Positions 1-11,217 of a stretch of 64,000 bases of DNA are shown here, piece by piece. This DNA is from Kalaharituber pfeilii (lineage: Eukaryota; Ascomycota; Pezizomycetes; Pezizales; Pezizaceae). The first letter of the stretch is position 1; the number at the start of each line of letters is the position of its first letter. A program made the translations under genes and the position numbers. The stretch is from positions 496,001 to 560,000 of the forward strand of contig WHUZ01000013.1 of the NCBI GenBank assembly GCA_015179045.1. The letters are read 5' to 3'. Under the pieces are notes generated by a model. It made no database searches and was not told the origin of the DNA. It saw only the letters and a list, made by a program, of their open reading frames with translations.

Positions 1-170
1 CTCCCAGGAGGTAAGGAGGGCGAAAAGACCCTCTGGCTGAATTGTTGAGCAGATGACGGGCGGAGGAACTTTGGGGCACTATCCGTTTCGTAAATCTTTT
101 TTTTTTTTTTTTCTCTTTCCCCTTTATTCCAACTGTTATTATTTTTCTTTATCTCCTTTGCACCAATTCT

Positions 171-231
171 CATCATAGCTCGTAAGACGGCAATGCGAGT
201 AATGCCAGAAAAAAAAGAAAAAAAAAAAAAG
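171..231 (+). repeat. Diverged LINE-tail micro-insertion (family 1)
   Basis: A degraded copy of the family-1 LINE 3' tail: CATCATAGCTCGTAAGACGG, then CAATGCGAGTAATG, then an interrupted A-run. The order matches the intact copies (CATAGCCC / GGGCGGC / GCGAGTAATGAT / poly-A), but the hairpin core is mutated and I see no clear target-site duplication. It is probably an old insertion. Confidence 0.45.
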
Positions 232-282
232 AAACGTACACTCTGCGCTTTCGGCTGTCTCTAGTTTCGTTTTTGCTGCTTC

Positions 283-2816
283 TTGCTTTCCACCTTGGAT
301 ACTTTCGATGACCTCTTTTTCGAAGCAATGATTAACCGCGGTTGCTCCTCCTCTACATGCACCACCACTGAAATGGTGTGGCAGATGTTCAACCTTCAAA
401 TTCGAGAATGCATGGATTCACTTACTAGCAGATATACAAACTGGTCCAACCAAGCCCGAGTGCTTTCTCCATGCTACTTGAGTTCAAGTCGTCAATACCA
501 GAAAGAAGCCACATCTGGGACTCCAGAACAAAACTGGGACCTCAAATAAGGATACCCCTTAGCACTTCACGTACAATGTTTAGAAGAGCAGATGCCCATC
601 TGGCTGCAAATGCGCCTGATGCTCCTGTCACTTGGAAAGCAATTGAAGATACGTGTGACCGTAGGAAAATCACCTCCAATTTTGTTTCGCTATTTCATCT
701 TCTTAATCTCCGGAAGGATGACTCCACGTCAATGATTGCTCACATGCAGGAATTCAAACTGCAATGGAACTCATTCGGCCTTCGCGTCAACTCTGCTGGC
801 ACAACACACAAGAAGTATAAGCAAGGATACAAGGTTATTTGGAGTTAACGATAAACATAAAGCTCATATACTCCTCAATACTATTCCTTATAGCAACAAT
901 ATGCCTCAAGAACATTCTTACTTTTCGCTCACATATGCTGATGTTCACACTGCTCTCCAAGATTCTGCCATCGAAAATCCCACGGGAAATGCACCGGTCA
1001 CTGAATCGTCTGGTAAGAAAAAACCCGGTGACGACGACAAGAAGAACAAGTTCTCCCATCTCCCTCCACCGGCAGTTTGAGCAGTTCCTCGTCGTCATGC
1101 CCCCTCCAAGGTAAAATATGGACGTTCCCTAAGTCAAAAGGGTTCGAACGATACGTTGGCCATCTGCACCATACGTGTGTGGTACTTCAGGAAATCCAAC
1201 GAAAGCCGAACAGTCTTAATTCTTGAAAGCCGCAACTCATAAAGCTGCCTCAGCCGGATCCTCCTCCTTCTCTTCTGAAGATTCCAGTGTAAGACATTCC
1301 TCCTCAGGTCTGCCTTAGTCCCTTCGACTTCCACTGGTAATGTCCTGGAAAGTGCACAACCAAAACTTATGGCGGGTGGTTTTTCGATACATGTGCCTCT
1401 CACCGTATTACAGCTGACATGATCCACCTCACAGGTCCTGCTCTAGCTCGCATCGGGATAGAGGCTCGCAGAGGCAATGAACTTTACAGCACCACGTAAA
1501 AAGGGTTTGTCAATCTGGAGATAGAAGTGAATGGGTCTGCTGTTAAACTGGGTCTTCTGATATCTTGTACGTGCCTGGTTGGAGCGCTGGAATTTGGTTT
1601 CTTGGCTGCAGATTGCTTGAAAATGCCGCCTCATGATGAGGACCTGAAGATTGGATTTCGGTTTCTTTGAAAGTATCTGGCTCTGTTTTGTTTGTTGCTC
1701 ACCTTGTCAATGACCTCTTTTGCATTCCTATGCTAGTTTCTCATAGCTCAGCGTATCTCTCCTAAATACATTTTGGCATGAAGCTCTTGGTCGTACCTCC
1801 ACATAACGTGCACATTAACACTCTCATGACAGATATGTTGATGGTGACAAGATTCCAAAGCGAGCCTCAATATTTTTTTTGCGATCTCTGCACTCATTAC
1901 AATTTCATCGATAAGACCTCCATGCCCTAGACTCCCATGCGAAAAATCCGTTTGATTTAATTCACTCTGACCTCGCAGGACCCTTTCCTGTCGAATCATT
2001 GGCTAAGAACTACTACTGCATGACCTATGATTGGGCAACTTACGGAAAGAATCGACTACCTCATACAGTGCTTTGACAAAAGGGAAGACACCGTATGAGA
2101 TACTCGAAAGTCAAAGGCCCTCGATCAGCTATGTTCAACCCTTTTATCAAAAGTTCTTCGCTCATATTCAAGAAGAAACCTGTGGTAGCAAACTGGAGCC
2201 CGGAGCACTAGAAGGTCACCTCTGGGATTCGGATCTTCGGAGCTATGCCGCCTATGCATCCCTTCAAAATGAGCAGGTATTGTACTGCGTTAAGACCGGT
2301 TTGCTTTCTACCTCACCCATGCCGGAGTCGATATGTCTTTCTGACCCAACTCAGGAAAGGTTACCTTCGCCTTGGAAGTTTCATTGCCTAGAAGCTTTCC
2401 GGCCACTCACCAGATTCAGGGTAACACTTCCATCGCCCACGCTACTACTAGTAAAAGCATCGTCACCGTCCACATCCGCTCCACATCCACGTCCTTGCCT
2501 ATGCTTCAACTCTCGTCTTCTCATCGTTTGACGATATGTAGCATTCAGCATTTGGCGACGGCGAAGACAACCATGGAAAATGTTGACGATGGCAATCCAT
2601 TCTCTGGGCCCTCTCATAAACCTCCTGACCCTCGTACCTGGTGAAAGGCTCATGCTGCCACGTTCCCTGATGCTATTTACTCAATACAAGTTCAGCAGAA
2701 TATATGACTTTCCAAAACGACAGGCACTCCCTTCGCTATTCTCTGATTGCTACGCTGAACTCGCACCCACAGCACACAAATTATGTTGCAGAGTGGAAGA
2801 TGCATACAGCAAACGG
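283..2816 (+). pseudogene. Degenerate Ty1/copia retrotransposon gag-pol
   Basis: Fragments of a copia polyprotein in shifting frames with many stops. In order: a gag segment at about 560-1010 (motifs VTWKAIEDTC, HLLNLRKDDS, LTYADVHTALQD); a protease-like segment at about 1377-1436 reading WFFDTCASHRITADMIHLTG, where copia normally has D-S/T-G-A-S; a GAG-pre-integrase WHEALGR at about 1777; the integrase start DLIHSDLAGPF at about 1955-1988; and the integrase C-side motif KGKTPYEILESQRP at about 2084. Reverse transcriptase is not readable and no LTRs were seen. The right side is cut by a LINE insertion at 2817/2829. It cannot be functional. Confidence 0.75.
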
Positions 2817-2823
2817 AGGATAC

Positions 2824-2828
<5 letters not shown>

Positions 2829-2855
<27 letters not shown>

Positions 2856-3523
2856 ATTTCATTAATCGCAAAGTCAGACGAGGTGTTTTTTTGTTTTTGT
2901 TTTATTTCATTAATCGCATGCCGCCCTATGGGCTATGGCGATGTTTAAATACATGAGATGGGGCGTTTACAGAAAGGTATAATTGAAAAGAAAAAGTAAG
3001 GAAAGGTAGATGTCCCATTCACGTCAAGAAAATGTATGTCCCTTCATTGTCCCGCCCATTCCATTAATGCCAAGAGGTTGTCTCCTTCTCCCCGGCTTGT
3101 CCCGTCGTCGTCCCTCGGACGGCATAGGTCCTCTATGCCTCTCGGGCATTTCTGTCTCCATATTTTGCATTGGGTCAACACGTGTTGTGTGGTCTCGTAG
3201 TCTTCGCCGCACCAGCGGCACTCCGGGCTGTCGATTCGGTGCTTCCAGTCCCTCAGACCTTTGCCCCCGAGGATGCCAGCCAGGGTGGCGACCTTGTGTC
3301 CTAGTCGCTGAAGCGGTCTGTAGGTGATGTTGAGTCTATTCCTTTCGTTGGCCCTGTTGGCTCTGGCTAGCTGTCTGCACCCTGCCTCCGTGGCGGTCTC
3401 GTCCTGGTATGGGAGCTGTGTGCCTATCTTGGCGGCTATGTCTGCTTCCGTGTTGCCGCTTATTCCCTTGTGTCCTTTCACCCACATGACTGCGACGTCC
3501 AAGTTCCCTGTCTCGGCTCTGCT
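2829..3523 (-). mobile_element. 5'-truncated Tad1-like LINE (RNase H tail, 3' UTR, poly-A)
   Basis: A minus-strand insertion flanked by a perfect 12-bp target-site duplication AGGATACATCAA (2817-2828 and 3524-3535). The coding part (about 3044-3523) is the end of a LINE ORF2: RNase H motif WVKGHKGISGNTEAD, then a conserved tail with a CxxC...H...C finger (CRWCGEDYETTQHVLTQC). The 3' UTR ends in the hairpin and GATTAATGAAAT followed by a long A-run. A second GATTAATGAAAT plus A-run suggests tail re-copying or duplication. This copy ties the family-1 micro-insertions to their parent LINE. It is inserted in the copia relic. Confidence 0.88.
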
Positions 3524-3629
3524 AGGATACATCAAATGGCATGCATAGAACAGACTAAATAGAGCAACCAGCATGGATACAACCACGAACAGGAGGAAGC
3601 AAACACTAGTCACTTGTTTGCATATGACA

Positions 3630-4277
3630 CAATGAATCCAACAGGCCAGGCCGTGAGGGCCGCCTGGACCGGCCCAGGCGGCCTGAAACAATCAGGCCAA
3701 TCAGGCCGGTCCAGGCCGGTCCTGGCCATTCAGGCCAGTCCAGGCCAGTCCAGGCCGACCAGGCCATTTACGTAAATTCAAGCGATTTTGGAATTTAACC
3801 CAGGTGAATTAGATTTTAATAGTCCTGGATATTTCCACTATCAGTAATTGACAGTTGCGCATCAGGTATCATCATCGAAGAATTGAGTCCAGTCTGTTGT
3901 ATTATCTGGAAGGTCCATCATTTCTAAAATATTTCTTAGTATATATACTTGAATACAAAGTGTGATACATACTTGACAAAAGTCGTAGACCGCTGCTGTT
4001 TAAAATTCTAGACATATGGGAGATTCTACTCATTTAAATACTCAAACAATCTGGTAAATGCTAGCCTCAATTCACCTGGATAGCTGTGGAGTAATTCGTT
4101 TAATTGGCCTGAACCGGCCTGAATGGCCTGGACTGGCCTGATTGGCCTGATTCATGTGGATCAGGCCGGTCCAGGCCGGTCCAGGCTGGTCCAGGCGGTT
4201 TCAGTCCAATGCAGATCACGGCCTGTCAGGCCAGGCCAGGCGGCCTGGTCGGCCGGCCTGGCCTGTTGGATTCATTG
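3630..4277. mobile_element. Non-autonomous hAT-type MITE with CAGGCC subterminal arrays
   Basis: The termini are inverted: CAATGAATCCAACAGGCC at the left and its complement GGCCTGTTGGATTCATTG at the right. The flanks are a perfect 8-bp TSD ATATGACA (3622-3629, 4278-4285). Eight-base TSDs and CA..TG ends fit hAT. About 130 bp inside each end is packed with iterated GGCCTG/CAGGCC motifs. The centre (about 3770-4100) is AT-rich and non-coding. An inverted relative lies at 35281-35821. Confidence 0.85.
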
Positions 4278-4285
4278 ATATGACA

Positions 4286-4640
4286 TTATCATGTAGGTAC
4301 TAGTAGTTAGTGCTTCTGGGGACTTTTTGAGAGGCCTACAGTATCCGCTCCCATTTCATAGTGACAGGAAATGCCGAGAGGTGTTGATTGTGGATCATGA
4401 TGATGGCGCTTCGGAAAATAACAGTAAGCTAAAGGTGCAACATGAATGGAGGATTGTTTTGAAATTAGGCGCACATACAACTGAGTTGCCATCCGCTATT
4501 GAGTGCCTGCCTAATTGCATTGTTTGCTATTGGTGCTGTTACTGTTCTTATCTGCACATAAGTTTTATGGCAAGTGTCACTATTGTACATTATGGAATTG
4601 TCAGATGATGAGAGAAGCATGTGTTGAAGAATGCAAATGT
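4286..4640. other. Unassigned sequence flanking the hAT MITE
   Basis: This may continue the copia relic interrupted by the LINE and the MITE (3536-3629 would join 4286). An open reading segment at 4327-4608 has no recognisable motif. No gene is supported. Confidence 0.3.
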
Positions 4641-4749
4641 AGGTGTGAGGGTAGATAGTCTAGTGGTATACTTACTGTATGCAGGAGAAGCAAGTGTATG
4701 TGAGGTTATCAAGGGCGCAGAAAGAGTGTTTACTAGGAATCAAGAGCAA

Positions 4750-4804
4750 TCGCCATAGCCTATCAGGCGGCACGCGAGTAATGATAAAAAAAAAAAAAAG
4801 AAAA
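4750..4804 (+). repeat. Micro-retroposon, family 1 (55 bp)
   Basis: TSD AATCAAGAGCAA (4738-4749 and 4805-4816, 12/12). The insert starts at TCGCCATAGCCT, includes AGGCGGCACGCGAGTAATG and ends in an A-run. In the hairpin the usual CCC/GGG is CCT/AGG, so pairing is kept. Confidence 0.9.
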
Positions 4805-5286
4805 AATCAAGAGCAAAGAGAAGGGAGAGGATTAGAAAGGAAGGCCTTAGATAGAAAAAGTTAGGATTATAGAGGTGACATGAATGAAGAATGCACTTGG
4901 AGTAGGAGATGAGGGCAGTGAGAGAGATTGCTAACTTCTAACCCAGTAAATCAAGCAACTGAGAGAAGTAAAAGGAAACAAGGAAAGAATAAAGAGGAAT
5001 GGGAGTATTAGCAGTGGATAGCTGGTAAAGAAGCAGTGGCTAAAAGAGTTGCAGGTTGCCAAAGAGAAGCATGTGAACCATTTGCAAGAAGAAGAGTAAG
5101 AGCAGGAAAATGAAATTTTGTATCCAAGTCAGTTCAAGTATAATATATGGAGGAATTTGTTTATAGAGTGCATATCTTATCAGGAAGAGAAGAACAAGGT
5201 AGTGCAAGAGCAGCAAAGGATTGAGCAGGTGGCCACGGTAGAGGTAAAAGGTAAATTGAGAGTAGCAGAAGGAATGGCTAGTAAGG

Positions 5287-5288
<2 letters not shown>

Positions 5289-5325
<37 letters not shown>

Positions 5326-5360
5326 TTAATCGCTTGCCGCCCGTTGGGCTATAGCGATAG
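5289..5360 (-). repeat. LINE 3'-tail fragment, family 1
   Basis: A T-run (poly-A on the minus strand), then ATCATTAATCGC, GCCGCCC and GGGCTATAGCGAT, the complement of the family tail, followed by some 3' UTR. TSD is weak (GTAAGGAA versus GTTAGGAAA), so the inner boundary is approximate. Confidence 0.7.
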
Positions 5361-5560
5361 TTAGGAAATAGAGAAGAAACGAAGAAAGGACTTTTGAAGA
5401 AAAGGTGTGGAACTACCTCACAGAATGAAGATCAACTGACTACACAAGAAAGTTAGCTGAGGAAAGTGATGAATTCCTTGAAGAGTGGGTGAGAGGCTCC
5501 TTAATCAGATTTGAACAAATGTTAGGGAAGCAGTTAACTGATGAGCGGCGGGTAAAGGCC

Positions 5561-6109
5561 TAGAGTCTTTTACTACATGAAAACCCTTTGTGGAGAATCA
5601 GGAAAAGATGCCTCAAATCGATGTAGAGGAGTGTTGAAAGAGCTGAGAGTTGGTGAGCTGAGTTACTGAAGAGAGTGTAGGTGTGGTGAGGATCGAGCGG
5701 GAGATTAGAAGGGAAAAGGAAAAAGAAGGTGGAATTTGGGAGTAGTGAAACGGAAGTAATGGAGAATCGGATGTTGAGTTGCGGAATGGTATTTAGAGGG
5801 CGTCGGGCGGAACAAGTTGGTAGGGTGGAAAGGTTAAAAGCGAAGTTGGGCCGAAAGAGAGCAGCGGAGGAACCTCTCGCGTCGCTCGAGATTACAGTTA
5901 CTTGGGAAGAGTCTGTGGGCGTGAGAATTGGGAGGCGGCAGGAGGTGATGACTACGAAAAGTAGAAGGAAGATTTGTTGCACGCTCGACCCGTGAGAACG
6001 CAGAAGAGACATTAAGAACGAGCACAGGGCAAACAAAGTACTCTCCAGCCTAACAAGAACTCCGTCAGTACTCTTTTGGAATGGTGGCCCGCTACCCTCC
6101 GTGGCTTGC
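5561..6109. other. No supported gene
   Basis: Overlapping open frames on both strands (5560-6036 minus, 5729-5995 plus) arise from purine-biased composition. Neither shows a domain, signal peptide or splice pattern I can trust. Confidence 0.35.
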
Positions 6110-6720
6110 TATTCCCCCGTGGCTATATAATATATACTGAATTATATAAAGTATATAGGAATCTATAATATATATTTATTTATAATATATAAAGAATATT
6201 GAAAGTTTCTAGAAATAAGTAAAAAGTATTAAGTTTAATAAAACTTCTTATAAATACAAATATTATATATATTCTCAAGAAATATAAGAACTAGTATCTG
6301 TATATAACTTAAAAGGTCTACTATATATATATTAATATATCTTATAAAATATAGAAAGTAGTATATATATACTTTTAAGTATTATATAGAACTTTAGAAC
6401 TACTAAAAGTAAATTTTTATTATTTACTTTAGCTGTAAGAACTCTTTCTACTTATATTTAAGCCTGTTATATTTTTTATTAGTCTGCCTACTTCTATTAC
6501 TACTGAATTGCTATAAATTTAGAATATTTTTAGTTAGTACTTCTGCTATAATACTTCTATTAATATTAAACTTAGTATATATAATCATAGCTATATAGTA
6601 ATATGTAATAAAGTACATTAGTACTCTAGCTAGTCTATGACTAATTTTATAAGCAAAAGTTTCCTATTGCCTAATTAGGTATATCTCAGTATAGTACACT
6701 ATGCTGTCCTCTGATAGCTG
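6110..6720. repeat. AT-rich island
   Basis: A run dominated by TATATA-type words with almost no open frames, sharply different from both sides. This fits an old repeat eroded by C-to-T mutation, possibly RIP, but no source element is recognisable. Confidence 0.5.
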
Positions 6721-7000
6721 CAATCTGGAGCACAGGATATATTTCAGAATATGTTAAAAATATTATCCTAAAGTTTCACGATACTCACACATGAATTGCA
6801 GTCACTACTGCAAAAATTCTCATGTTCTGAAAGTACGCAATATCCCAGTTGTGTGTAATGTTCCGGTAGAATACAGTACTGTAGGCAAAGAAGATAAGGG
6901 GTGCTAGTCAGCATGTTTGGTAGCTCTAAGACGTGGAGAGTATAACAACCTGACTAGCGGGCCCTCTAACAAGTGTATGAGTTCGTTATGAAATCGAGAC

Positions 7001-7729
7001 TTTTTTTTTTTCATTACTCGCATGCCGCCCTGAGGGCTATGGCGAGGGTTTTATTAAAGAAAGAAATCAATCGCACCAAAAGTCAGTTAGCTACATGTGT
7101 TACCCGCGGAAGCCATACATGATGCGGGAGGGAGGTCCACCCTAGGGACGTGTGCCGAGCCTGTCTACTTCCTTCCTCTATCCGCCTCGTACACGCTCGT
7201 CCGCATCCACCTTCCTCCGAGCTTAACCTTGCCTATTTCCGTCTCTGTCTCTAAGTATGCTATCACAGAGCTTGTCTTCTTGCCTTCTTCCTCCAAAAGT
7301 GTCTTCCTCCGCAGCCATCTGACCCCTCGGATCTTGCCTAATTCCTTATTGGAGGCCTCTAGCCATCGCTTGACGTTCCCCAAGTCTTTCCTTAGGGCTA
7401 CGCCATGTATGACTATGCCGTGTCTTGTTCCGCGGTTGTCGGGTCCAGTCGCTTTGGGTCGGGGAGGGAGGTTCTGGCGTGGGCGATGTGTGCTCGGAAT
7501 CGAGGTGGGTGTCTCGGGGGTGGGGGGGGGGGTTGGGGCTGTGAGCCGACGACGGGGTGGTGTTGTCGGCGGTCGGTGGTGAGGAAGCTATTTTCTTTGC
7601 TTCCGCTCCGTCAAGTCTCCGTTTGATGGCGTACGGCTCCTCCCGCGCCGTCTTGCCTTTCCTTTTTCTTGTCTCGGTCCTGACTGTCGGGGAGGGTGGG
7701 GTGGGAACCGGGGTTGGCGGTTCCATATA
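7001..7729 (-). mobile_element. Half-LINE copy A: truncated ORF1 plus family-1 tail
   Basis: On the minus strand an ORF1 (gag-like) starts with ATG at 7726 beside the 5' boundary, has a Pro/Ser/Thr-rich region after RKRKGK...IKRRLD, and then the conserved block VKRWLEASNKELGK...GVRWLRRKTLLEEEGKKTSS...LGGRWMRTS. It stops at YEADRGRK (7165), just where Tad-type ORF1 proteins normally begin their zinc knuckles. No ORF2 follows. A UTR of about 150 bp leads straight to the family hairpin and poly-A at about 7001-7050. One frameshift lies at about 7430-7480. Flanks AAATCGAGAC (6991-7000) and AAATTGAGAG (7730-7739) are a likely 8/10 TSD. Copy B is at 57350-58155. Confidence 0.75.
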
Positions 7730-7779
7730 AAATTGAGAGCTAAACTACCCGTCCGGATACTCCTATATCCCAACTGTAC

Positions 7780-8690
7780 TATTGGCGGCCACCAGTATTT
7801 CTAAGTACCTTTGGTGCAACGGTTTGTAAACCGGTCAGATGCAACCCGTAGTATATGTGTTCAGGCATTATACTAATCAAAAAGTACTATTCTTATGGAT
7901 CCTAAGTTTTCGAGACTGCTCTTAGGGGCTGTTCTAGGACCTTTTCCAAGCCTATTCTGAGCGCTGTTCCGGAGGCTATTCCGGAGGCTGTTTGAGCTTC
8001 CAGGACAGCACTGCAATAGTAGTGAAAACAAACCATAGTGACCACCTCCAGTGGCAGTACTTTCATTTGCACTTATCATAACTTAAAGATTTGTAGCTAT
8101 ATTGATATACATATGTGAGGCTCACAAAACTGCATTCTCAATGGTCAGGGCCCGTTGAATTCGGTATCTTCATTATTTTACAGTACTCAGTACATTATTC
8201 GTATTGAGCGCTATTCTGTATATCCAAATACCTCCATATCTGCCACAATGGCTGCTCTTTTCTGGGGGATTCTTTTGGCAGACCTATGAGAATAGACTAA
8301 AATTATGGGCTAGTCAGCCGTTCCAATATTTTTTGAACGAGTGAGTATGAAAATTGAGTTTTTTGCCTGCAATCCCTGTAATATTATGAATGCATTTATG
8401 CTGCCGTTATATGATGACAGTATCTCCGAGATTGACTCGGAAGGTGAAGAAGATCCAAATTCATTAGTCAGCTGTCCGGATTTAATTAGGTCAGCAAGCT
8501 GCCAAGATACTTCAGACATAATAAAATTCGGACACTATCACGGAATTTGGATGGACATCTACAGTACAGCCAAACATACGATAATATGCTAGTTTATACC
8601 GAATACTGCATAGCGCATATTCTGCACTGGTCCCGTCTCCGAATACTTAATTTTTTCAACTAGTACCGTACGGACGCTCACGCAACAAAC
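7780..8690. repeat. Diverged repeat shared with 15.98-17.13 kb
   Basis: Shares blocks with the element at 15981-17130: the CTGTTCCGGAGGCTATTCC series near 7960, GCTGCTCTTTTCT...ACCTATGAGAATA near 8250, and a right part with CAGCTGTCCGGAT, CTACAGTACAGCCAA and TATGCTAGTTTATACC at 8470-8600. Its left terminal repeat was not located, so this may be a partial copy. Non-coding. Confidence 0.6.
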
Positions 8691-9562
8691 AATATGAGTT
8701 CAGACGAAGGCATCTGAATATGATATCAGTGAATCAATTGAGGCGAACAGTTGCAAGAGTCGCACACTTGTAAACATGAGTGTATGCAAAGAAAATGACG
8801 GCGAATGCTGAGTATCATTAGGGGGGGCGAACTAGCAAATAGAGAAATATATAACTCCAGAGAGGCCAATGGAATATCCTTTCCACCATCTTCGTGAACT
8901 TGCGAAAGATGCAGCGATGGGGATGGCAGTTGTGAGTGTATTAGTAGTCTGCGTTACCAATTGTGGCGGCGGTGCTGTGGTGTTCTACTTATTGATCATG
9001 AGTTCCTCCGTCAATCACACCCCCCCCTTAGCCGCTTTTTCTTAAAAGCTATCACGTAGCCCAGCTTTACCACTATAGGGCACCTTAGCCGCTATTAACC
9101 ACTACAGCTTTGGGGTTGATATTTAGTTTATCCCCGACGGGGGGTTACGCAGCCGGACTAGTCAATTGCAGAAGTTCTCTGATCCTGGTCAACGCACATC
9201 ATGAGCGAAAAAAACCACGCCACCGCTTCAACAATCTATGGTGGTTACCATTCAGGACATCGATCGAAAGGAAGATTTACAGTACAGTCCCGATATGAGA
9301 CTGTGCTCTCGCGGTGGACCCTCATTCTTTCATCGAATATACCTTTGTAAAATTGCTTTGCAGCCCCCACACGAGACCTTTGTAGTACGGTAAGGTCTAA
9401 ACAGAACATACGTTCATAAACTGGTTCGCGCCTGAATATTGCGGACATATAGAGCAAAAAAGCTACATACTTAGATACATGTATATGCAATCTCATTATA
9501 AGAATTATATAGTGACTAAGTGGCAAAAAAACATAAAATAAAAACATAAAATAAAGAGTATT
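8691..9562. other. Intergenic, no supported gene
   Basis: No open frame with coding character. The right part is the 3' flank of the minus-strand gene ending at 9563, with AT-rich polyadenylation-type sequence at about 9530-9560. Confidence 0.5.
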
Positions 9563-10306
9563 CTAGTAGGAAGGAGGAGGAGGACGGAGCAGGGATGTAG
9601 TGTTCAATAGTATCCCCAAGATCGCACCTATCACTGATCCTATAAAAATCAGGGTCACAATAATGCAAACTAGAATACAAGTTCTCTTTCTCATTCCGCA
9701 TATCTTCTTTCTCCCATCTGGCGGAGGCATTGCTTGATTGTATGTCAGGTACGGGTTGTAACTGGCAGGTGGTGGTGGGTAATAGGCCCCGTAAGGGGCT
9801 GGATTATGTTGTGTCTGATGTGGCAGGATGGGAGTCATTCCGGATGTCCATGTACTCACGATGGATGAAGGGCTGTCTTGTGGAGATGGTGACCCGACCA
9901 CGGGTGCTGACAACTGTAGAGGCACTGGTATAGGTTGGGGCGATGCCACTTCCGGTGTCGATGCCGACATTGAATGTGGAACGTCGGGAAGGTGGTCCTG
10001 CATGTCATCTCCGAGACCATGTGAGGAGGATGGAGATTGTTCATCTGTATGTTCCACTGGAGTGCTCACTTCCGGAACTTTTGGCGGAACTGGGGGTGAC
10101 ACCGCCTAATCCCATGTCAGCTGATAATGTTTATCTAGACGTAGTATCGGGCAGATTAATGGGTATTCTGGAAAAAAACAATGCTCCAAGTCGTTCCGAT
10201 TGAAAAAATTGAAAGACACCACAAAGGATCGTCAACATACCGTTCCGTCCAATTCGGCGATCGCATCTGTCGCATCCGCTTGTGATGAATTCGTCAAGTC
10301 TGTCAT
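9563..10306 (-). CDS. Proline-rich single-pass membrane protein, paralogue 1
   Basis: Two exons, 10306-10241 (22 codons, start MTDLTNSSQADATD) and 10105-9563, with an intron of 135 bp (GTATGT...TTAG), phase 0; 202 residues. The N-terminal ~160 residues are Pro/Ser/Gln-rich and acidic (TPVEHTDEQSPSSSHG, TWTSGMTPILPHQTQ, PYGAYYPPPP). A basic stretch (GRKKICGMRKR) precedes one membrane segment at about residues 164-189, then NTTSLLRPPPPSY and stop. Exon 1, intron position, the VEHT-EEQSP block and the SGM-PILP block match paralogues at 44.6 and 60.6 kb. Unlike them it ends just after the membrane segment and lacks the Thr-rich second half. The charge pattern suggests a cytoplasmic N-terminus. 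Function unknown. Confidence 0.82.
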
Positions 10307-10309
10307 AGT

Positions 10310-10440
10310 CAATGCCACTGACGCAGGATAGTTCCAGATTGCAGTCGAGCAGAGAGTCCGTATATATCTAATGGAATAAGCTGAACAACCCCGCTTACTA
10401 TCACAGCCACTTTCTGGGGCAAAACCTCGTAGTGATAGGT
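10310..10440 (-). promoter_or_regulatory. Conserved proximal promoter of paralogue 1
   Basis: The complement reads TATCACTACGAGGTTTTGCC, later ATTCCATTAGATATATAC and CTCGACTGCAATCTGG before GACTATG. The paralogue at 60.6 kb has TATCGCTAGAAGATTTTGCC, ATTCCGTTAGATACGAAC and CTCGACTGCAATTTGG in the same order and spacing. Preservation of 5' non-coding blocks suggests shared regulation or recent duplication. Confidence 0.55.
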
Positions 10441-11217
10441 CAGCAGCACAATGCGGAGGTGATGGTAGATTTGGACGAGTGAGGGAGTTGGGCATCCGGA
10501 ACGGCGAACTGTGCGGAGCCGCGCTCGCATATTGTTTCCAAGTGCGTCCGTTGATCCCAGCTGAACGTTGGCAACACCTTAATCAACTCCGCGCCAGAGC
10601 CAATAGGAGGGCTCAAACACTGACGGCCCAGCCAATCAGGACACCAATGAGGAGGGGGTAGGACAAGGCGTCTCCGGATAGTTCTGCGCGGACCGTGCGA
10701 ATTGCACGGACTGTGGGGTCATGCATAAAGTATGCATGCTGTGAGTGGCCCGTTGTTACCGAATGGCCCGGAATAAAGCCACCGACATGCCACGCATACA
10801 GTCCCATTGGACCATTAACAAATTCAACATCAATTGGTAACACTTACCGTAGTAGTCACATAGTTGCAAATACATGGGTGGCCCTGCAGCCCCCAACCCT
10901 GCGTCTCTGTTGTTTGAACAACCAATAACAAGTTTATTTCAACGACATACATATTCTCCAATTTTCTTCCCTCAAAACGTTAGGCCTGTAGGCGGGATGC
11001 TTGTAATGAGGTAATTTTGTATTGCATTCACACGGGTAACTATGCAAGTTACTACTGCTACTACATACTACATATAACGTATATACAGTAGCATGTCAGC
11101 CAAACAATATAATTAGAAAAAAAAAAAAAAAATTCAAGGTACAACAAATACGCAAAGGAAAATCTTACACACATCCTCCTCATCAGTTTCGCAACTCTTC
11201 CTATCCTGATAGAAATA
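10441..11217. other. Intergenic
   Basis: Upstream region of paralogue 1, including an ATTGG-type box on the minus strand near 10630-10640, and the 3' flank of the next minus-strand gene with an A-run at about 11119-11132. No coding frame supported. Confidence 0.45.

Larger units (their letters stand above)
4641..5560 (+). other. Purine-rich relic with coiled-coil-like reading segments
   Basis: The stretch is rich in GAG/AAG/CAG codons on the plus strand and reads as short charged helical segments such as EEKNKVVQEQQRIEQVATVE near 5180-5240, broken by stops and two LINE-tail insertions. It could be the tail of a transposon protein or an old host gene. I cannot assign it. Confidence 0.3.

Noticed and set aside
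1134..1181. GGTTCGA motif as a tRNA T-arm
   Set aside because: No acceptor stem or other arms around it; lies in the copia relic.
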